A stretch of DNA of 64,000 nt from Sporosarcina beigongshangi (lineage in GTDB: Bacteria; Actinomycetota; Actinomycetes; Actinomycetales; Micrococcaceae). A program made the position numbers and the translations under genes. The notes below the pieces were generated by a model, which was not told the origin of the DNA, ran no database searches, and saw only the letters and a program-made list of their open reading frames with translations. This document shows, in pieces, positions 53,310 to 61,875 of the stretch (its first letter is position 1; each line of letters opens with the position of its first letter). The stretch lies in contig NZ_JADHDY010000011.1 of NCBI RefSeq assembly GCF_016820535.1, forward strand, positions 36,458-100,457, given 5' to 3'.

Positions 53310-54623
53310 TTAGCTTCGGCCCAATGCGTAGTAGTCCCAATTGTGCTGCGTCCATTTCTTCGGCTCCAGCGCATTTCTACCATCGAGGATTGTTTTGCTG
53401 GCGACAATCTCTCCTATGGCGAGAGGGTCCAGAGCAATGAACTCAGGCCATTCCGTGAGCAGCAATACCGCATCGGCGTTCCGGCAGGCCATCATCGCAT
53501 CCTGCTCGTATTTCAGCTCAGGAAAGCGCACCCTGGCATTCGCTAGTCCTTGCGGATCAGTTACTGTGACAGTCGCACCCTGCAGTTGCAGTTGTGCTGC
53601 AATGCTCAAGGCTGGGGAATCCCTGACGTCATCGCTGTTTGGCTTAAAAGTGGCGCCCAAGACCGTAATGCGTTTTCCGATCAAGGAGCCGCCGCATAGT
53701 TCTCGTGTCCTCTCAACAACTTTGGAACGCCGTCGCATGTTGATGGCGTCCACCTCTCGCAGAAAAGTGAGCGCCTGGTCAGCACCGAGCTCGCCAGCCC
53801 GGGCCATGAATGCGCGGATGTCTTTCGGTAGACATCCACCCCCAAACCCGATGCCCGCATTGAGGAACTTGCGTCCGATCCGGTCGTCCATGCCTATGGC
53901 GTCGGCAAGTGCCGTGACGTCAGCGCCAGAAGCCTCGCAGACTTCGGCCATGGCGTTGATGAAAGAGATCTTGGTGGCCAGGAAAGAGTTGGCTGCACTT
54001 TTGACAAGCTCTGCGGTTGCGTAGTTGACCTGGAGGCGCGGAGTTCCGGCGCTTAGCGCCGCCGCATACACCTCGTCGAGTTTTGCCGCTGCAGGGACAG
54101 CGCTCAGTTCATCCGAAAGCCCGTATACAAGTCGATCCGGTGTTAGCGTATCGGAGACTGCGTGGCCTTCCCTCAAGAACTCAGGATTCCAAATGAGATG
54201 GGAATTGGGCGCCTGTGTGACCATAAGTTGAGCGATCCTCGACGCTGTGCCGACGGGAACGGTGGACTTGCCAACAGCAACTGAGCCTGCTTGCATGTAG
54301 GGGAATAGCGCCGTAAACGCGGCATCCACATATTGAACGTCGGCTGCGTATTCACCTGGCTTTTGGGGTGTTCCGACGCAAACAAAGTGGACTTCCGCTG
54401 TCTGGACGTCGGATATGGTGCTGCTGAAACTGAGCTTTTTCGAGGAGAGTCCTTCATGAAGCAGCTCGGGGAGTCCGGGCTCAAAGAATGGTGCCTGCCC
54501 GTTGTTAAGGGCCGCAACTCTGGCGGTGTCAGTATCAATGCCGATAACTTCGTGCCCAAGTTTAGCCATAGACGCCGCATGAACTGCGCCCAAGTAGCCG
54601 CAGCCTATAACCGAAATTTTCAT
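53310..54623 (-). CDS. ugd: UDP-glucose 6-dehydrogenase
   Basis: 437 residues of the UDP-glucose/GDP-mannose dehydrogenase family. NAD-binding MKISVIGCGYLGAVHAASMA, the HFVCVGTPQKPGEY segment, and the catalytic-Cys segment FGGGCLPKDIRAFMARAGE. It oxidises UDP-glucose to UDP-glucuronate, an acidic sugar donor. A related activity on UDP-GlcNAc is possible and would also suit the first cluster's pathway. The ATG follows AAGGAC, 36 bases after the priming transferase gene. Confidence 0.93.
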   Translation of the reverse strand: MKISVIGCGYLGAVHAASMAKLGHEVIGIDTDTARVAALNNGQAPFFEPGLPELLHEGLSSKKLSFSSTISDVQTAEVHFVCVGTPQKPGEYAADVQYVDAAFTALFPYMQAGSVAVGKSTVPVGTASRIAQLMVTQAPNSHLIWNPEFLREGHAVSDTLTPDRLVYGLSDELSAVPAAAKLDEVYAAALSAGTPRLQVNYATAELVKSAANSFLATKISFINAMAEVCEASGADVTALADAIGMDDRIGRKFLNAGIGFGGGCLPKDIRAFMARAGELGADQALTFLREVDAINMRRRSKVVERTRELCGGSLIGKRITVLGATFKPNSDDVRDSPALSIAAQLQLQGATVTVTDPQGLANARVRFPELKYEQDAMMACRNADAVLLLTEWPEFIALDPLAIGEIVASKTILDGRNALEPKKWTQHNWDYYALGRS

Positions 54624-54659
54624 GGTGTCCTTAGTCCTATTTCTGAAGGGAGGAATCTT

Positions 54660-56165
54660 TTAGTAGGCGCCATCGAGCTTGACGACGGCACGCAGGGTCT
54701 TTAGCAGGATGATGATGTCACCGGCAAAGGACCAGTTTTCGACGTAGTAGAGATCGAGCCGCACCGTATCTTTCCAGGAAAGATTGGAGCGTCCACTGAC
54801 TTGCCAGAGGCCCGTAATACCTGGCTTGACGAGGAATCGACGGTGCACATGTCGTTCGTACTCGACGGCTTCGCTTTCCAGCGGAGGGCGTGGGCCGACA
54901 AGGCTCATGTTGCCGAGAATCACATTCATCAGTTGGGGGAGTTCGTCCATGCTGAAGCGGCGCATCCATTTGCCGGCACGTGTAACGCGTGGGTCGTTCT
55001 TCATCTTGAACATCACGCCGTTGCCGTCCGTTTGGCCGGCTAGGTCAGACACCATGCTTTCCGCATTGGCAACCATGGAACGAAACTTGAACATGCCGAA
55101 CCGTTCACCCTGGAGACCGATCCGCTGTTGCTTGAAGAAGACGGGCCCGCCATCTGCTTTGACGACAAATGCGAGTGCTAGCAACAGCGGTGACAAGACC
55201 AGTAGCAATATTGCCGACGCGATGATGTCGAAGACGCGTTTTGCAAATATTGCGCCGGAGCTGAATTGAGGCGTGGAAACATGCACCAACGGAAGACCTG
55301 AAACCGGCTGCACATGGAGGCGAGGACCAGCAATATCCGTCAACGCTGGCGCCATAATGAGCCGAATCCGGCGGTCAGCGAGAGCCCAGCCGAGGTCCCG
55401 TATTTCATGCGGGGACATGCTGACGCCAGACGACATGGCGACGGTATCCGCATTGTAGAGGGCAATGGAACCGAGAATTTCCTCAACAGTCTGCCCGGTG
55501 CCAGCCAGCGGTATGCCAAGTGTCTTGGACACAAATTCGCTTGGATCAGAAACGCCTGGGACGTGAGCCGCAACGGGCAGAAAACCCGCATGCGGCTGGC
55601 GGCAGAAGGACTGGACCAGATGGGCCGCTGCAGAAGTTCCGGCGAGAACAAGGACACGCGCATTTGAAAAGCCGGCTTGGCGCTGGCGGTGCAATACGCG
55701 GCGGAGGATCCGCCGTGCCAGAAGGATTCCCAGACTTCCAAGTGGCAGTGCCAGAAGAATATAGCCCCGAGCCGTGTCAAGTTGAAATGCATAGGAGAAG
55801 ATGGCAAGCGTGCCGAACAACCATGCGGTTGCTGTCAGGACAAGTTTGAACTCGTCTGTTCCTGTGCCAATAATCCTGATCTTGCGGCTGTCCCAGGCAC
55901 CCAACATGATGTACCACGTGATGCCCAGCAGTACGCCACACGCCCAGTACGAGATGGTAAGCGAGCCGATCACGAGGTCGGACTTCTCAAAGCCAAAACG
56001 AACTAGCTGCGCGGCAATGAGTGCCAAGGCAATGATGATCGCGTCGACCCAGCGGAGCTGTGTGATGTAGCGGCCACGCCAGTTGGCTCGGTCGTGCACC
56101 GGTGGTGCAGTGGCGCCCAACTGCCCGTAGCTGTAAGAACCAGCAGGTTCTGCCTGGACTTCCAT
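54660..56165 (-). CDS. Polyprenyl-phosphate sugar-1-phosphate transferase (priming enzyme of cluster 2)
   Basis: 501 residues, the paralogue of the enzyme at 9655-11145. The N-terminal half holds four or five membrane segments (RWVDAIIIALALIAAQLVRF first). The C-terminal sugar transferase domain shows KRVFDIIASAILLLV, KFRSMVANAESM, RRFSMDELPQLMNV, SLVGPRPPLESEA, KPGITGLWQVSGRSN and RLDLYYVENWS. Both paralogues end GAY. It is the first gene of the minus-strand cluster and starts assembly of the second polymer. Confidence 0.92.
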   Translation of the reverse strand: MEVQAEPAGSYSYGQLGATAPPVHDRANWRGRYITQLRWVDAIIIALALIAAQLVRFGFEKSDLVIGSLTISYWACGVLLGITWYIMLGAWDSRKIRIIGTGTDEFKLVLTATAWLFGTLAIFSYAFQLDTARGYILLALPLGSLGILLARRILRRVLHRQRQAGFSNARVLVLAGTSAAAHLVQSFCRQPHAGFLPVAAHVPGVSDPSEFVSKTLGIPLAGTGQTVEEILGSIALYNADTVAMSSGVSMSPHEIRDLGWALADRRIRLIMAPALTDIAGPRLHVQPVSGLPLVHVSTPQFSSGAIFAKRVFDIIASAILLLVLSPLLLALAFVVKADGGPVFFKQQRIGLQGERFGMFKFRSMVANAESMVSDLAGQTDGNGVMFKMKNDPRVTRAGKWMRRFSMDELPQLMNVILGNMSLVGPRPPLESEAVEYERHVHRRFLVKPGITGLWQVSGRSNLSWKDTVRLDLYYVENWSFAGDIIILLKTLRAVVKLDGAY

Positions 56166-56182
56166 TTCGTACCCCCGAATTA

Positions 56183-56273
56183 CGATTAACCAATTAAGGA
56201 AATCCCTGTTGCTTTATGTCCCGTTTTTGGGCGCACGAAAGCTTGGGTCAACCCTGTCATTGGTCGATTAACC
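56183..56273 (-). promoter_or_regulatory. Leader of cluster 2 with direct repeat
   Basis: On the minus strand GGTTAATCG occurs at 56273-56265 and again at 56191-56183, 82 bases apart, and TTGACC lies between them as a -35 candidate. This 198-base gap should hold the promoter of the second cluster. Confidence 0.3.
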
Positions 56274-56363
56274 CTAGTAAGCTCTTGGAGGAGAATATCT
56301 GAGAAAGCAAATTTGGGCAAATGCTCCGGGGTCACCAAAGAAATTGTGGATACGGAGATTTTG

Positions 56364-56861
56364 TTACTGGCGGGTATCTTGGTGGATGAATTGCCGATCA
56401 AATTCGGTATTCGTAGCGAGTTCTCGCTGCAGCGTGCCAGGTGTGATACGGCCCTTGATGGATGTCAGGAACAAGCAGTATGCGGCCGCTCCAATCGCTG
56501 CGCCCAAGGTATTGGCCACGATGTCCAGGCCTGAGGCGAAACGATCAGGCAGGAACAATGCTTGACTCAGTTCAATGAGGCAGGAAACTAGAGCGCCAGT
56601 CAGCGTGCCGAGCAGCATTTTTTTGAAGTATGCCGCGGCAATGATGCCCATGGGAACGAACATGGCTACGTTGGCGGAGAACTCCACCTGGTTGTAGCCG
56701 ATCGCCTTGGGCAGGCCATGCAGATGCAGCCACTCCAACGTTGATTTGAGGGAGCCTGCTGCGGGCCGGTCTACCGGTGTTGGCCAGAACACAATGGCCA
56801 TGACGGCGATCAAGTAAGCCGCAGCCAAAAGAATGGCCGTGCGATGGTGTGGCTTGATCAC
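56364..56861 (-). CDS. VanZ-family membrane protein
   Basis: 165 residues from a GTG at 56861, four membrane segments: TAILLAAAYLIAVMAIVFWP, then VEFSANVAMFVPMGIIAAAY, LTGALVSCLIELSQALFLPD and LDIVANTLGAAIGAAAYCLF. The NxxxFxPxG and ELxQ..xPxR..D..D...N patterns are VanZ-like. VanZ proteins are common in cell-envelope loci; biochemical role unclear. It is transcribed toward the second polysaccharide cluster. Confidence 0.87.
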   Translation of the reverse strand: MIKPHHRTAILLAAAYLIAVMAIVFWPTPVDRPAAGSLKSTLEWLHLHGLPKAIGYNQVEFSANVAMFVPMGIIAAAYFKKMLLGTLTGALVSCLIELSQALFLPDRFASGLDIVANTLGAAIGAAAYCLFLTSIKGRITPGTLQRELATNTEFDRQFIHQDTRQ

Positions 56862-57188
56862 AAACCCCAGTCTTGTCGGTAGTCGATGCTGTTGACACTG
56901 CCGGGCTGAGGAAAGCCCGGAGATACCATCAGTTTACGACAAGGGAGAAAGTACGGGACTGTGGGTGGTTTGGGCTAGGTCCAGATGCTCCACGGCCACG
57001 CCGATGCAGTCGAGGGCAAGAGGCCTTCAATCGCCACGACTCCCAATCGACGCATAAGCAACTCCTGCGGACCCCGGTATTCCGAGCCCAAGCCAGATTC
57101 CCATATTCGAATACTCAACCTGAGTTACCCGGTGGAGAAATTCTCCTCGTTCTTGGTGCGGCGGCGGAGCGTCATGGGTTGAATCGTG
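56862..57188. other. Gap between vanZ-like gene and nhaA
   Basis: 327 bases, no credible gene. A hairpin with 7-bp arms (56901-56907 and 56914-56920) lies in the vanZ leader. The rest should contain the end of the nhaA transcript, but no canonical terminator is seen. Confidence 0.5.
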
Positions 57189-58490
57189 TTAGTCCCGCTG
57201 GTAGACATCTGGGATGCCGTCGCCGTCGTCGTCCCGTGATTCAATCTCGGCAAGCTTGCGGTAGTGGCGATTGCGGATGCGCAGGACAATGGCGGCCAGC
57301 AGGGCTGAGGCTAGTGACCCGGCAAGGATGGCAACCTTGGCGTGGCTGTAGTGGGGCGAGTCATCTCCGAAGCTGAGCTCGCTAATCAGCAGGGACACGG
57401 TGAAGCCCACGCCGGCCAAAAGGGCGAGGCCAACAACATCGATCCAGGCCAGGCCGTCGTCGAGAGTAGCCTTGGTGGTCTTGGTGACAAGCCACGTGGC
57501 GCCCAAAACGCCAAGGAACTTGCCGACAACCAGTGCGCCAACGATGCCGATGGCAACCGAATCTGTGAAGGCAGACTTCAGGCCGGCGATGCCTCCCAGG
57601 GCGACGCCGGCAGAGAAGAAGGCAAACAGCGGCACGGCGAAGCCGGCGGAGACAGGGCGGAAAACGTGCTCGAAATGTTCGGCGAGGCCGGGACCGGCGT
57701 CCGGTCCGCCGTTCTTGGCGGACCGGATCACTGGGACGGCGAAACCGAGCAGCACACCGGCGACCGTCGCATGGACGCCGGACGCGTGGACGAGCGCCCA
57801 GGTGGCAACAGCGAGGGGAATGAGCAGGTACCAGGAGCTGATGCGTTTCTGGACCAGCCAAGTGAAGGCCAGCAGGGGGAGTATTGACAGTGCCAAGAAG
57901 CCAAAGTTCATCTCGCCGGGATAGAAGACGGCGATGATGGCGATGGCGATGAGGTCGTCCACTACGGCGAGCGTCAGCAGGAAAGTACGCAACGCCGTCG
58001 GAAGATGGGTGCTGATGACTGCGAGTACTGCCAAGGCAAAGGCGATGTCCGTGGCGGTGGGGATGGCCCAGCCCTTGAGGACCTCGGGGCCGGCGGTCCA
58101 GTTGACGGCAACGAAGAACACAGCCGGCAGGATGACCCCGCCCACCGCCGCTGTGATGGGGACGACGGCGCGGGCAGGGTTGCGGAGGTCGCCGGCAACA
58201 AACTCGCGCTTTAGTTCCAGCCCGGCCACGAAGAAGAAGATGGCGAGGAGGCCGTCGGAAGCCCAGCTGCCCAGGCTTAGGTTTAAGTGGAGGGACTCGG
58301 GGCCGATCTTGAAGTCGCGCAGATTGAAGTAGCTCTCTGCGATGGGGGAGTTGGCCCAGACGAGTGCGACGACTGTGGCGGCGAGAAGCAGGGCGCCGCC
58401 TACTGTTTCTGAGCGCAGGATGTTGTTGATGCGGACAAACTCTGAGTAGCTCCCGCGGCTGAAGATGCGGGGCTTGGAAGCTGCGTTCAT
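57189..58490 (-). CDS. nhaA: Na+/H+ antiporter NhaA
   Basis: 433 residues from the ATG at 58490 ([13 protein letters not shown]); a longer frame to 58586 has an atypical N-terminus. About 11-12 membrane segments. [18 protein letters not shown] is a hallmark, [19 protein letters not shown] holds the TM4 Asp, and [20 protein letters not shown] carries the paired Asp of the ion site. It exports Na+ in exchange for protons. The C-terminal tail is acidic. Divergent from the SipW-type operon. Confidence 0.94.
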   Translation of the reverse strand: MNAASKPRIFSRGSYSEFVRINNILRSETVGGALLLAATVVALVWANSPIAESYFNLRDFKIGPESLHLNLSLGSWASDGLLAIFFFVAGLELKREFVAGDLRNPARAVVPITAAVGGVILPAVFFVAVNWTAGPEVLKGWAIPTATDIAFALAVLAVISTHLPTALRTFLLTLAVVDDLIAIAIIAVFYPGEMNFGFLALSILPLLAFTWLVQKRISSWYLLIPLAVATWALVHASGVHATVAGVLLGFAVPVIRSAKNGGPDAGPGLAEHFEHVFRPVSAGFAVPLFAFFSAGVALGGIAGLKSAFTDSVAIGIVGALVVGKFLGVLGATWLVTKTTKATLDDGLAWIDVVGLALLAGVGFTVSLLISELSFGDDSPHYSHAKVAILAGSLASALLAAIVLRIRNRHYRKLAEIESRDDDGDGIPDVYQRD

Positions 58491-58939
58491 GGGCGGGCAC
58501 GCCCTTTCATTGGGGCAAAGCGCCGACGTGATCCGTGCGGCCTTTGGGGTTGGCAAAGTCATTGCCGACCAGACTTCCCGGCGCACCTGGGTTCAAGCTT
58601 ACATCCCGGCGCGGTGGCAGGGAGGTCGGGCCAAGAACCCAACATCCGTAGGACAGATCATTGAGTGTGTCGGCCTTGAGGCCGCTACGCCGCGGCCGCA
58701 GGTCTGGCATGTGATGTGGCTTTGTGTGACCAAACGCGCGATATCGCGAATCCGATTTACCCGCTCGCCGAGAAATGAATGTGACACTTTTCTTCGCCTC
58801 TTCGGACAGTATCTGAAAATCAGAATTTCCGTATTAGAGATGACAATGGCCACAATGCATGTGACTTTGGTGAGTTTTTGGGATTAGGTGGAAGTACCTG
58901 CCTACTGGGGGCATGAAACTAAACCAAAGGACTTGGTTC
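58491..58939. promoter_or_regulatory. Divergent intergenic region nhaA / signal-peptidase operon
   Basis: 449 bases without a gene, holding promoters for both directions. The stretch from about 58770 is A/T-richer and includes CTGAAAATCAG. AAGTACCTGCC at 58892-58902 and AAAGGAC at 58925-58931 precede the operon's first ATG; the latter is the ribosome-binding site. Confidence 0.45.
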
Positions 58940-59503
58940 ATGAAAAAGGTAACGAAGGCCGCGATCGCGGCCGGCGCAGCAACAGCATTGATGCTCGGGG
59001 GAGCCGGAACACTCGCACTCTGGCAAGACAGCAAGGACATCTCGGCCGGAACCGTGACGTCGGGCCACCTGACACTGGACACCACGGCCGCAGGCGCATG
59101 GACTGACACCAGCAGCGGCGCGGCCACCACGGATTTCAATCCTGCAGTGGATCACATCGTTCCGGGCGACACGGTTGTCTACAACCAGGCCGTGAGGATC
59201 AGTGCGGACGGCAAAAACCTCCAGGGGGAACTCACTGTTGGTTCCTTGGCTGCGGCCATTCCGGCGGAACTGGCCGGCCAGGTTGACGTCACCGTCGAGC
59301 CGTCGACCGCAGACGCCGGGCTGACGATTGCTGGAAGCAAGGTCTCCTTTGAAGAACCCGGCGATTACGACCTTTCTGTTGCAATCACAGTTGCATTCCT
59401 GGAGGGCACCGCGGGGACAACCCCGTCGGAGACAATGAACCAGCCCATTGATTTGACGAAGCTCGCCCTGACTCTGAATCAGGTCCGCCCAGCGACACCG
59501 TAG
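58940..59503 (+). CDS. SipW-dependent-type secreted protein (TasA/CalY-like), first substrate
   Basis: 187 residues from the ATG at 58940, chosen for AAAGGAC and the basic start MKKVTK. The leader runs into GGAGTLALWQDSKDI, the alternate signal-peptide type (GTLAxW) that is processed by SipW-class peptidases. The mature part starts with ISAGTVTSGHLTLDTT and has the beta-rich pattern of TasA/CalY fibre proteins, with HIVPGDTVVYNQ in the middle. It is the first gene of a six-gene operon and the likely most abundant product. Confidence 0.83.
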   Translation: MKKVTKAAIAAGAATALMLGGAGTLALWQDSKDISAGTVTSGHLTLDTTAAGAWTDTSSGAATTDFNPAVDHIVPGDTVVYNQAVRISADGKNLQGELTVGSLAAAIPAELAGQVDVTVEPSTADAGLTIAGSKVSFEEPGDYDLSVAITVAFLEGTAGTTPSETMNQPIDLTKLALTLNQVRPATP

Positions 59504-59510
59504 TTCGCCG

Positions 59511-60107
59511 ATGCGCAAAGTCCTCACGACTGCCGTGGCCGCGGCCGTGCTTGTGGTGCTGTTTGCCAGTGCCCAAGGCACAGCCGCCCTTTGGCGTGCG
59601 CAGGGGACAATTAACGCCGGCGTCATCACCACGGGCACCTGGGGCCTCCTTGCGAGCAGTGGCAGCGACAGGCCAGTACCCAACTATGCCTTCACGAGCC
59701 TGGACGCCAGCAACTTGGTTCCAGGACAGTTTGTTCAGGCCCCGCTGACGATCAGCAATGCCAATGAAAGGGCCGTGACCTACAACCTTGCCGGCATCAG
59801 TTCCACGATTGACGCTGCAGGAGAACCTGATTCAGAGTTTGCACACTCGATCACGCTGCGGGTGACGAGGATCGTTGAGCCCACGGCGTGCACTGTCCAA
59901 GAGGGGCTCGAAGGGAACCTGCAATACCAAGGAGGCATTGAAGATGCTGCGGCATTCATCAACGGGCCCCGCACCTTGGGCCCGGCAGGCACTTCAGTGT
60001 CAGCAGAAATGTTCTGCGTCCGGGTCATGGTGAATGAGAACATGAGTGCCAGTGCATCTGGCGGCAGGGTGCAACTGGTGTTCAACTTCGCGGGGGCTGA
60101 GCAATGA
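59511..60107 (+). CDS. SipW-dependent-type secreted protein, second substrate
   Basis: 198 residues. N-terminus MRKVLTTAVAAAVLVVLFAS followed by GTAALWRAQGTINAG, the same leader class as the gene before. The mature domain has ASNLVPGQFVQAPLTISNAN, a Cys near ACTVQEG and another in MFCVRVMV that could form a disulfide. The ATG lies 7 bases after the previous stop; its own stop overlaps the start of the signal peptidase gene (ATGA). Probably a minor fibre or accessory subunit. Confidence 0.82.
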   Translation: MRKVLTTAVAAAVLVVLFASAQGTAALWRAQGTINAGVITTGTWGLLASSGSDRPVPNYAFTSLDASNLVPGQFVQAPLTISNANERAVTYNLAGISSTIDAAGEPDSEFAHSITLRVTRIVEPTACTVQEGLEGNLQYQGGIEDAAAFINGPRTLGPAGTSVSAEMFCVRVMVNENMSASASGGRVQLVFNFAGAEQ

Positions 60108-60712
60108 CGGCCCCCCACCCGCAACGTGTGACTCGCCGCCAGTTGAATCGTCAGCGCGGCAAGCGGCGCAAAGGCCGAAGGAACGGCATGCTTCACTTTG
60201 CCGGCCAGATCTTGTCCTGGACAGTGCTGGTCGTCGTGCTGGCCGTGGCCGCAGTCATGATTGTCATTCCCAAGGCTGCCGGCGCCACCGCCTACACGGT
60301 GCTGACAAGCTCCATGGAACCTGGCCTCCCCGCGGGGAGCCTGGCCGTGGTGCGACCCGTGGACCCGGCCGAAGTCCGCACTGGCGATGTCATCACCTAC
60401 CAGTTGAAGTCCGGTGAACCTGCCGTAGTCACCCATAGGGTGGTGGGTGTGGGGGAAACGCTGGAAGGCGAGCTCAGGGTCACCACGCGCGGCGATGCCA
60501 ACGGGACTGATGACGACCCCGTCCTGGCCGCACAGATCCGCGGCCGGCTCTGGTACCAAATGCCGTGGCTGGGCTACATCAACAGCATTTTCAGCGGCCA
60601 GCAGCGGCAGGCAGTGACGATCATTGCCGTCACCGCGCTGCTGGCATACTCGGCGTTTATGTTGTTCAGTGCGTATCGGGATGCCCGGCGGGCGAACAGG
60701 AAAGTGTCATGA
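60104..60712 (+). CDS. sipW: Signal peptidase I, SipW/archaeal-ER type (S26B)
   Basis: 202 residues. A strongly basic N-terminus precedes one membrane segment (about 35-58). The catalytic Ser70 lies in TVLTSSMEPGLPAGSL and His111 in VVTHRVV. His instead of the Lys of ordinary bacterial signal peptidases marks the SipW type; RGDANGTDDDP carries the conserved Asp motif. A second membrane segment lies near 165-185. It overlaps its neighbours by 4 bases on both sides and should cut the leaders of the operon's own products. Confidence 0.9.
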   Translation: MTAPHPQRVTRRQLNRQRGKRRKGRRNGMLHFAGQILSWTVLVVVLAVAAVMIVIPKAAGATAYTVLTSSMEPGLPAGSLAVVRPVDPAEVRTGDVITYQLKSGEPAVVTHRVVGVGETLEGELRVTTRGDANGTDDDPVLAAQIRGRLWYQMPWLGYINSIFSGQQRQAVTIIAVTALLAYSAFMLFSAYRDARRANRKVS

Positions 60713-61287
60713 GTCCCCAACGGACACGGGGTGCGAGAGTTCGTGCGGCAACTTTTGCTGTGGCACTGTCCACTGCCGCCGTGCCCGTTCTGTCGATGCC
60801 CGGAGCCTCAGCTTCTGAGAGGTCCATGATTTCCTATAGTGCTGACGGAGTGAATTATGCTGGCGCCGTTCCCGAGCTTTTTGCAAGTTCCCCAAAATTG
60901 GCGCCGGGGGAGCGCATTGATGAAGTCTTGTGGGTTCGCAACGGATATCCGATGGCCGTGACCGTCGGTGTGATTGCAGCAAATCCGGTTGAAACTGGCG
61001 GCACCGCATTGGTGGGAATCGCGCCGTCGGACACAACCATTGTGGAACCGGGAACCGCGGCGGCGATCAACGTTGCTGTATTGCTTCCGGAAGAAGCCGG
61101 AAATGCGACGCAAGTGGGGTCTTGGGCGGTTCGCCTGCAGGTGACAGTAGTGGAAGTGGTTCCGCCGAAGGAAGGCGAGCTGTCGCTGACTGGAGTGCAG
61201 GGGTGGCTTTGGCTGGCAGGAATGGCGGCGCTGCTGGGCGGAGCCGGAGTGTTTGAGGCTTCGAGGAAGCGGAGGGGAGAGCTGTGA
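60709..61287 (+). CDS. Secreted surface protein with LSLTG-like wall-anchor signal
   Basis: 192 residues from the ATG at 60709. A classical signal (VRAATFAVALSTAAVPVLSM, cut near ASAS) is followed by a beta-rich domain and a C-terminal LSLTG, hydrophobic segment (WLWLAGMAALLGGAGVF) and RKRRGEL tail. LSLTG resembles the LPxTG/LAxTG sorting motifs; no sortase gene lies in the window. It may anchor the operon's fibre to the wall, as TapA does in Bacillus (inference). Its stop overlaps the next GTG. Confidence 0.78.
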   Translation: MSPQRTRGARVRAATFAVALSTAAVPVLSMPGASASERSMISYSADGVNYAGAVPELFASSPKLAPGERIDEVLWVRNGYPMAVTVGVIAANPVETGGTALVGIAPSDTTIVEPGTAAAINVAVLLPEEAGNATQVGSWAVRLQVTVVEVVPPKEGELSLTGVQGWLWLAGMAALLGGAGVFEASRKRRGEL

Positions 61288-61874
61288 GAGGCGATGTTGC
61301 TGCTTTGCATGCCTGGCGCGGACGCCGTGGCATGCAGGTCAAGGCGTTGTTGTCGCTCGGGCTGCTGGCGGGATTTGGGGCTGTGTCCACGCTGGCGTCG
61401 TGGACGGGGGAGGCAACGACCACGTCCGAGCTGTCCGCGGCGACGATCTCCATTGGTGTGGGGGAGTCCGGGGCGGCTGCGGGCAAGGACTTTGTGCTGC
61501 CAATTGACGGGGCGAACTGGTATCCCGGTGTGAGCCGGGCGGCGATAGTGACCGTGAAGAACGCCGGATCCACGCCGGTACCGTACACGATCGGGGCCAC
61601 CGTGACTGACCACATTTCCGGGCAGCCGTTCACCTGGCTGCGGGTGAAAGTCGCATTCGGTTCCACAACCGACGGGACCAGCTGCACCGGGGAGGTCCTA
61701 CTGGACAACCCGACGGGAGTGTTCCAAGGTACATCCGCGCAGCGGGAGTTGGCCGTTGATGGGGAGCATGCCGTCTGCGTTGAGTATTCGCTTCAGACGG
61801 ACACGCCAGGGACTGCGCAGGGGAAGGTTGTTGATGTGAAGTTGACGTTTACTGCCACGCTGGGGGTTTCTTGA
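61284..61874 (+). CDS. SipW-dependent-type secreted protein, third substrate
   Basis: 196 residues from a GTG overlapping the previous stop (GTGA). A 15-residue basic stretch precedes the leader QVKALLSLGLLAGFGAVSTL followed by ASWTGEATTTSEL, again the T-L-A-x-W type. The mature part contains two Cys (TSCTGEV and HAVCVEY) and SRAAIVTVKNAGSTPVPYTI, a beta-sandwich pattern. It ends one base before the second signal peptidase gene. Confidence 0.8.
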   Translation: MRGDVAALHAWRGRRGMQVKALLSLGLLAGFGAVSTLASWTGEATTTSELSAATISIGVGESGAAAGKDFVLPIDGANWYPGVSRAAIVTVKNAGSTPVPYTIGATVTDHISGQPFTWLRVKVAFGSTTDGTSCTGEVLLDNPTGVFQGTSAQRELAVDGEHAVCVEYSLQTDTPGTAQGKVVDVKLTFTATLGVS

Positions 61875-61875
61875 G

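Noticed and set aside
56985..57182. 65-codon frame between vanZ-like gene and nhaA
   Set aside because: No recognisable product, no ribosome-binding site, and strand opposite to both neighbours.
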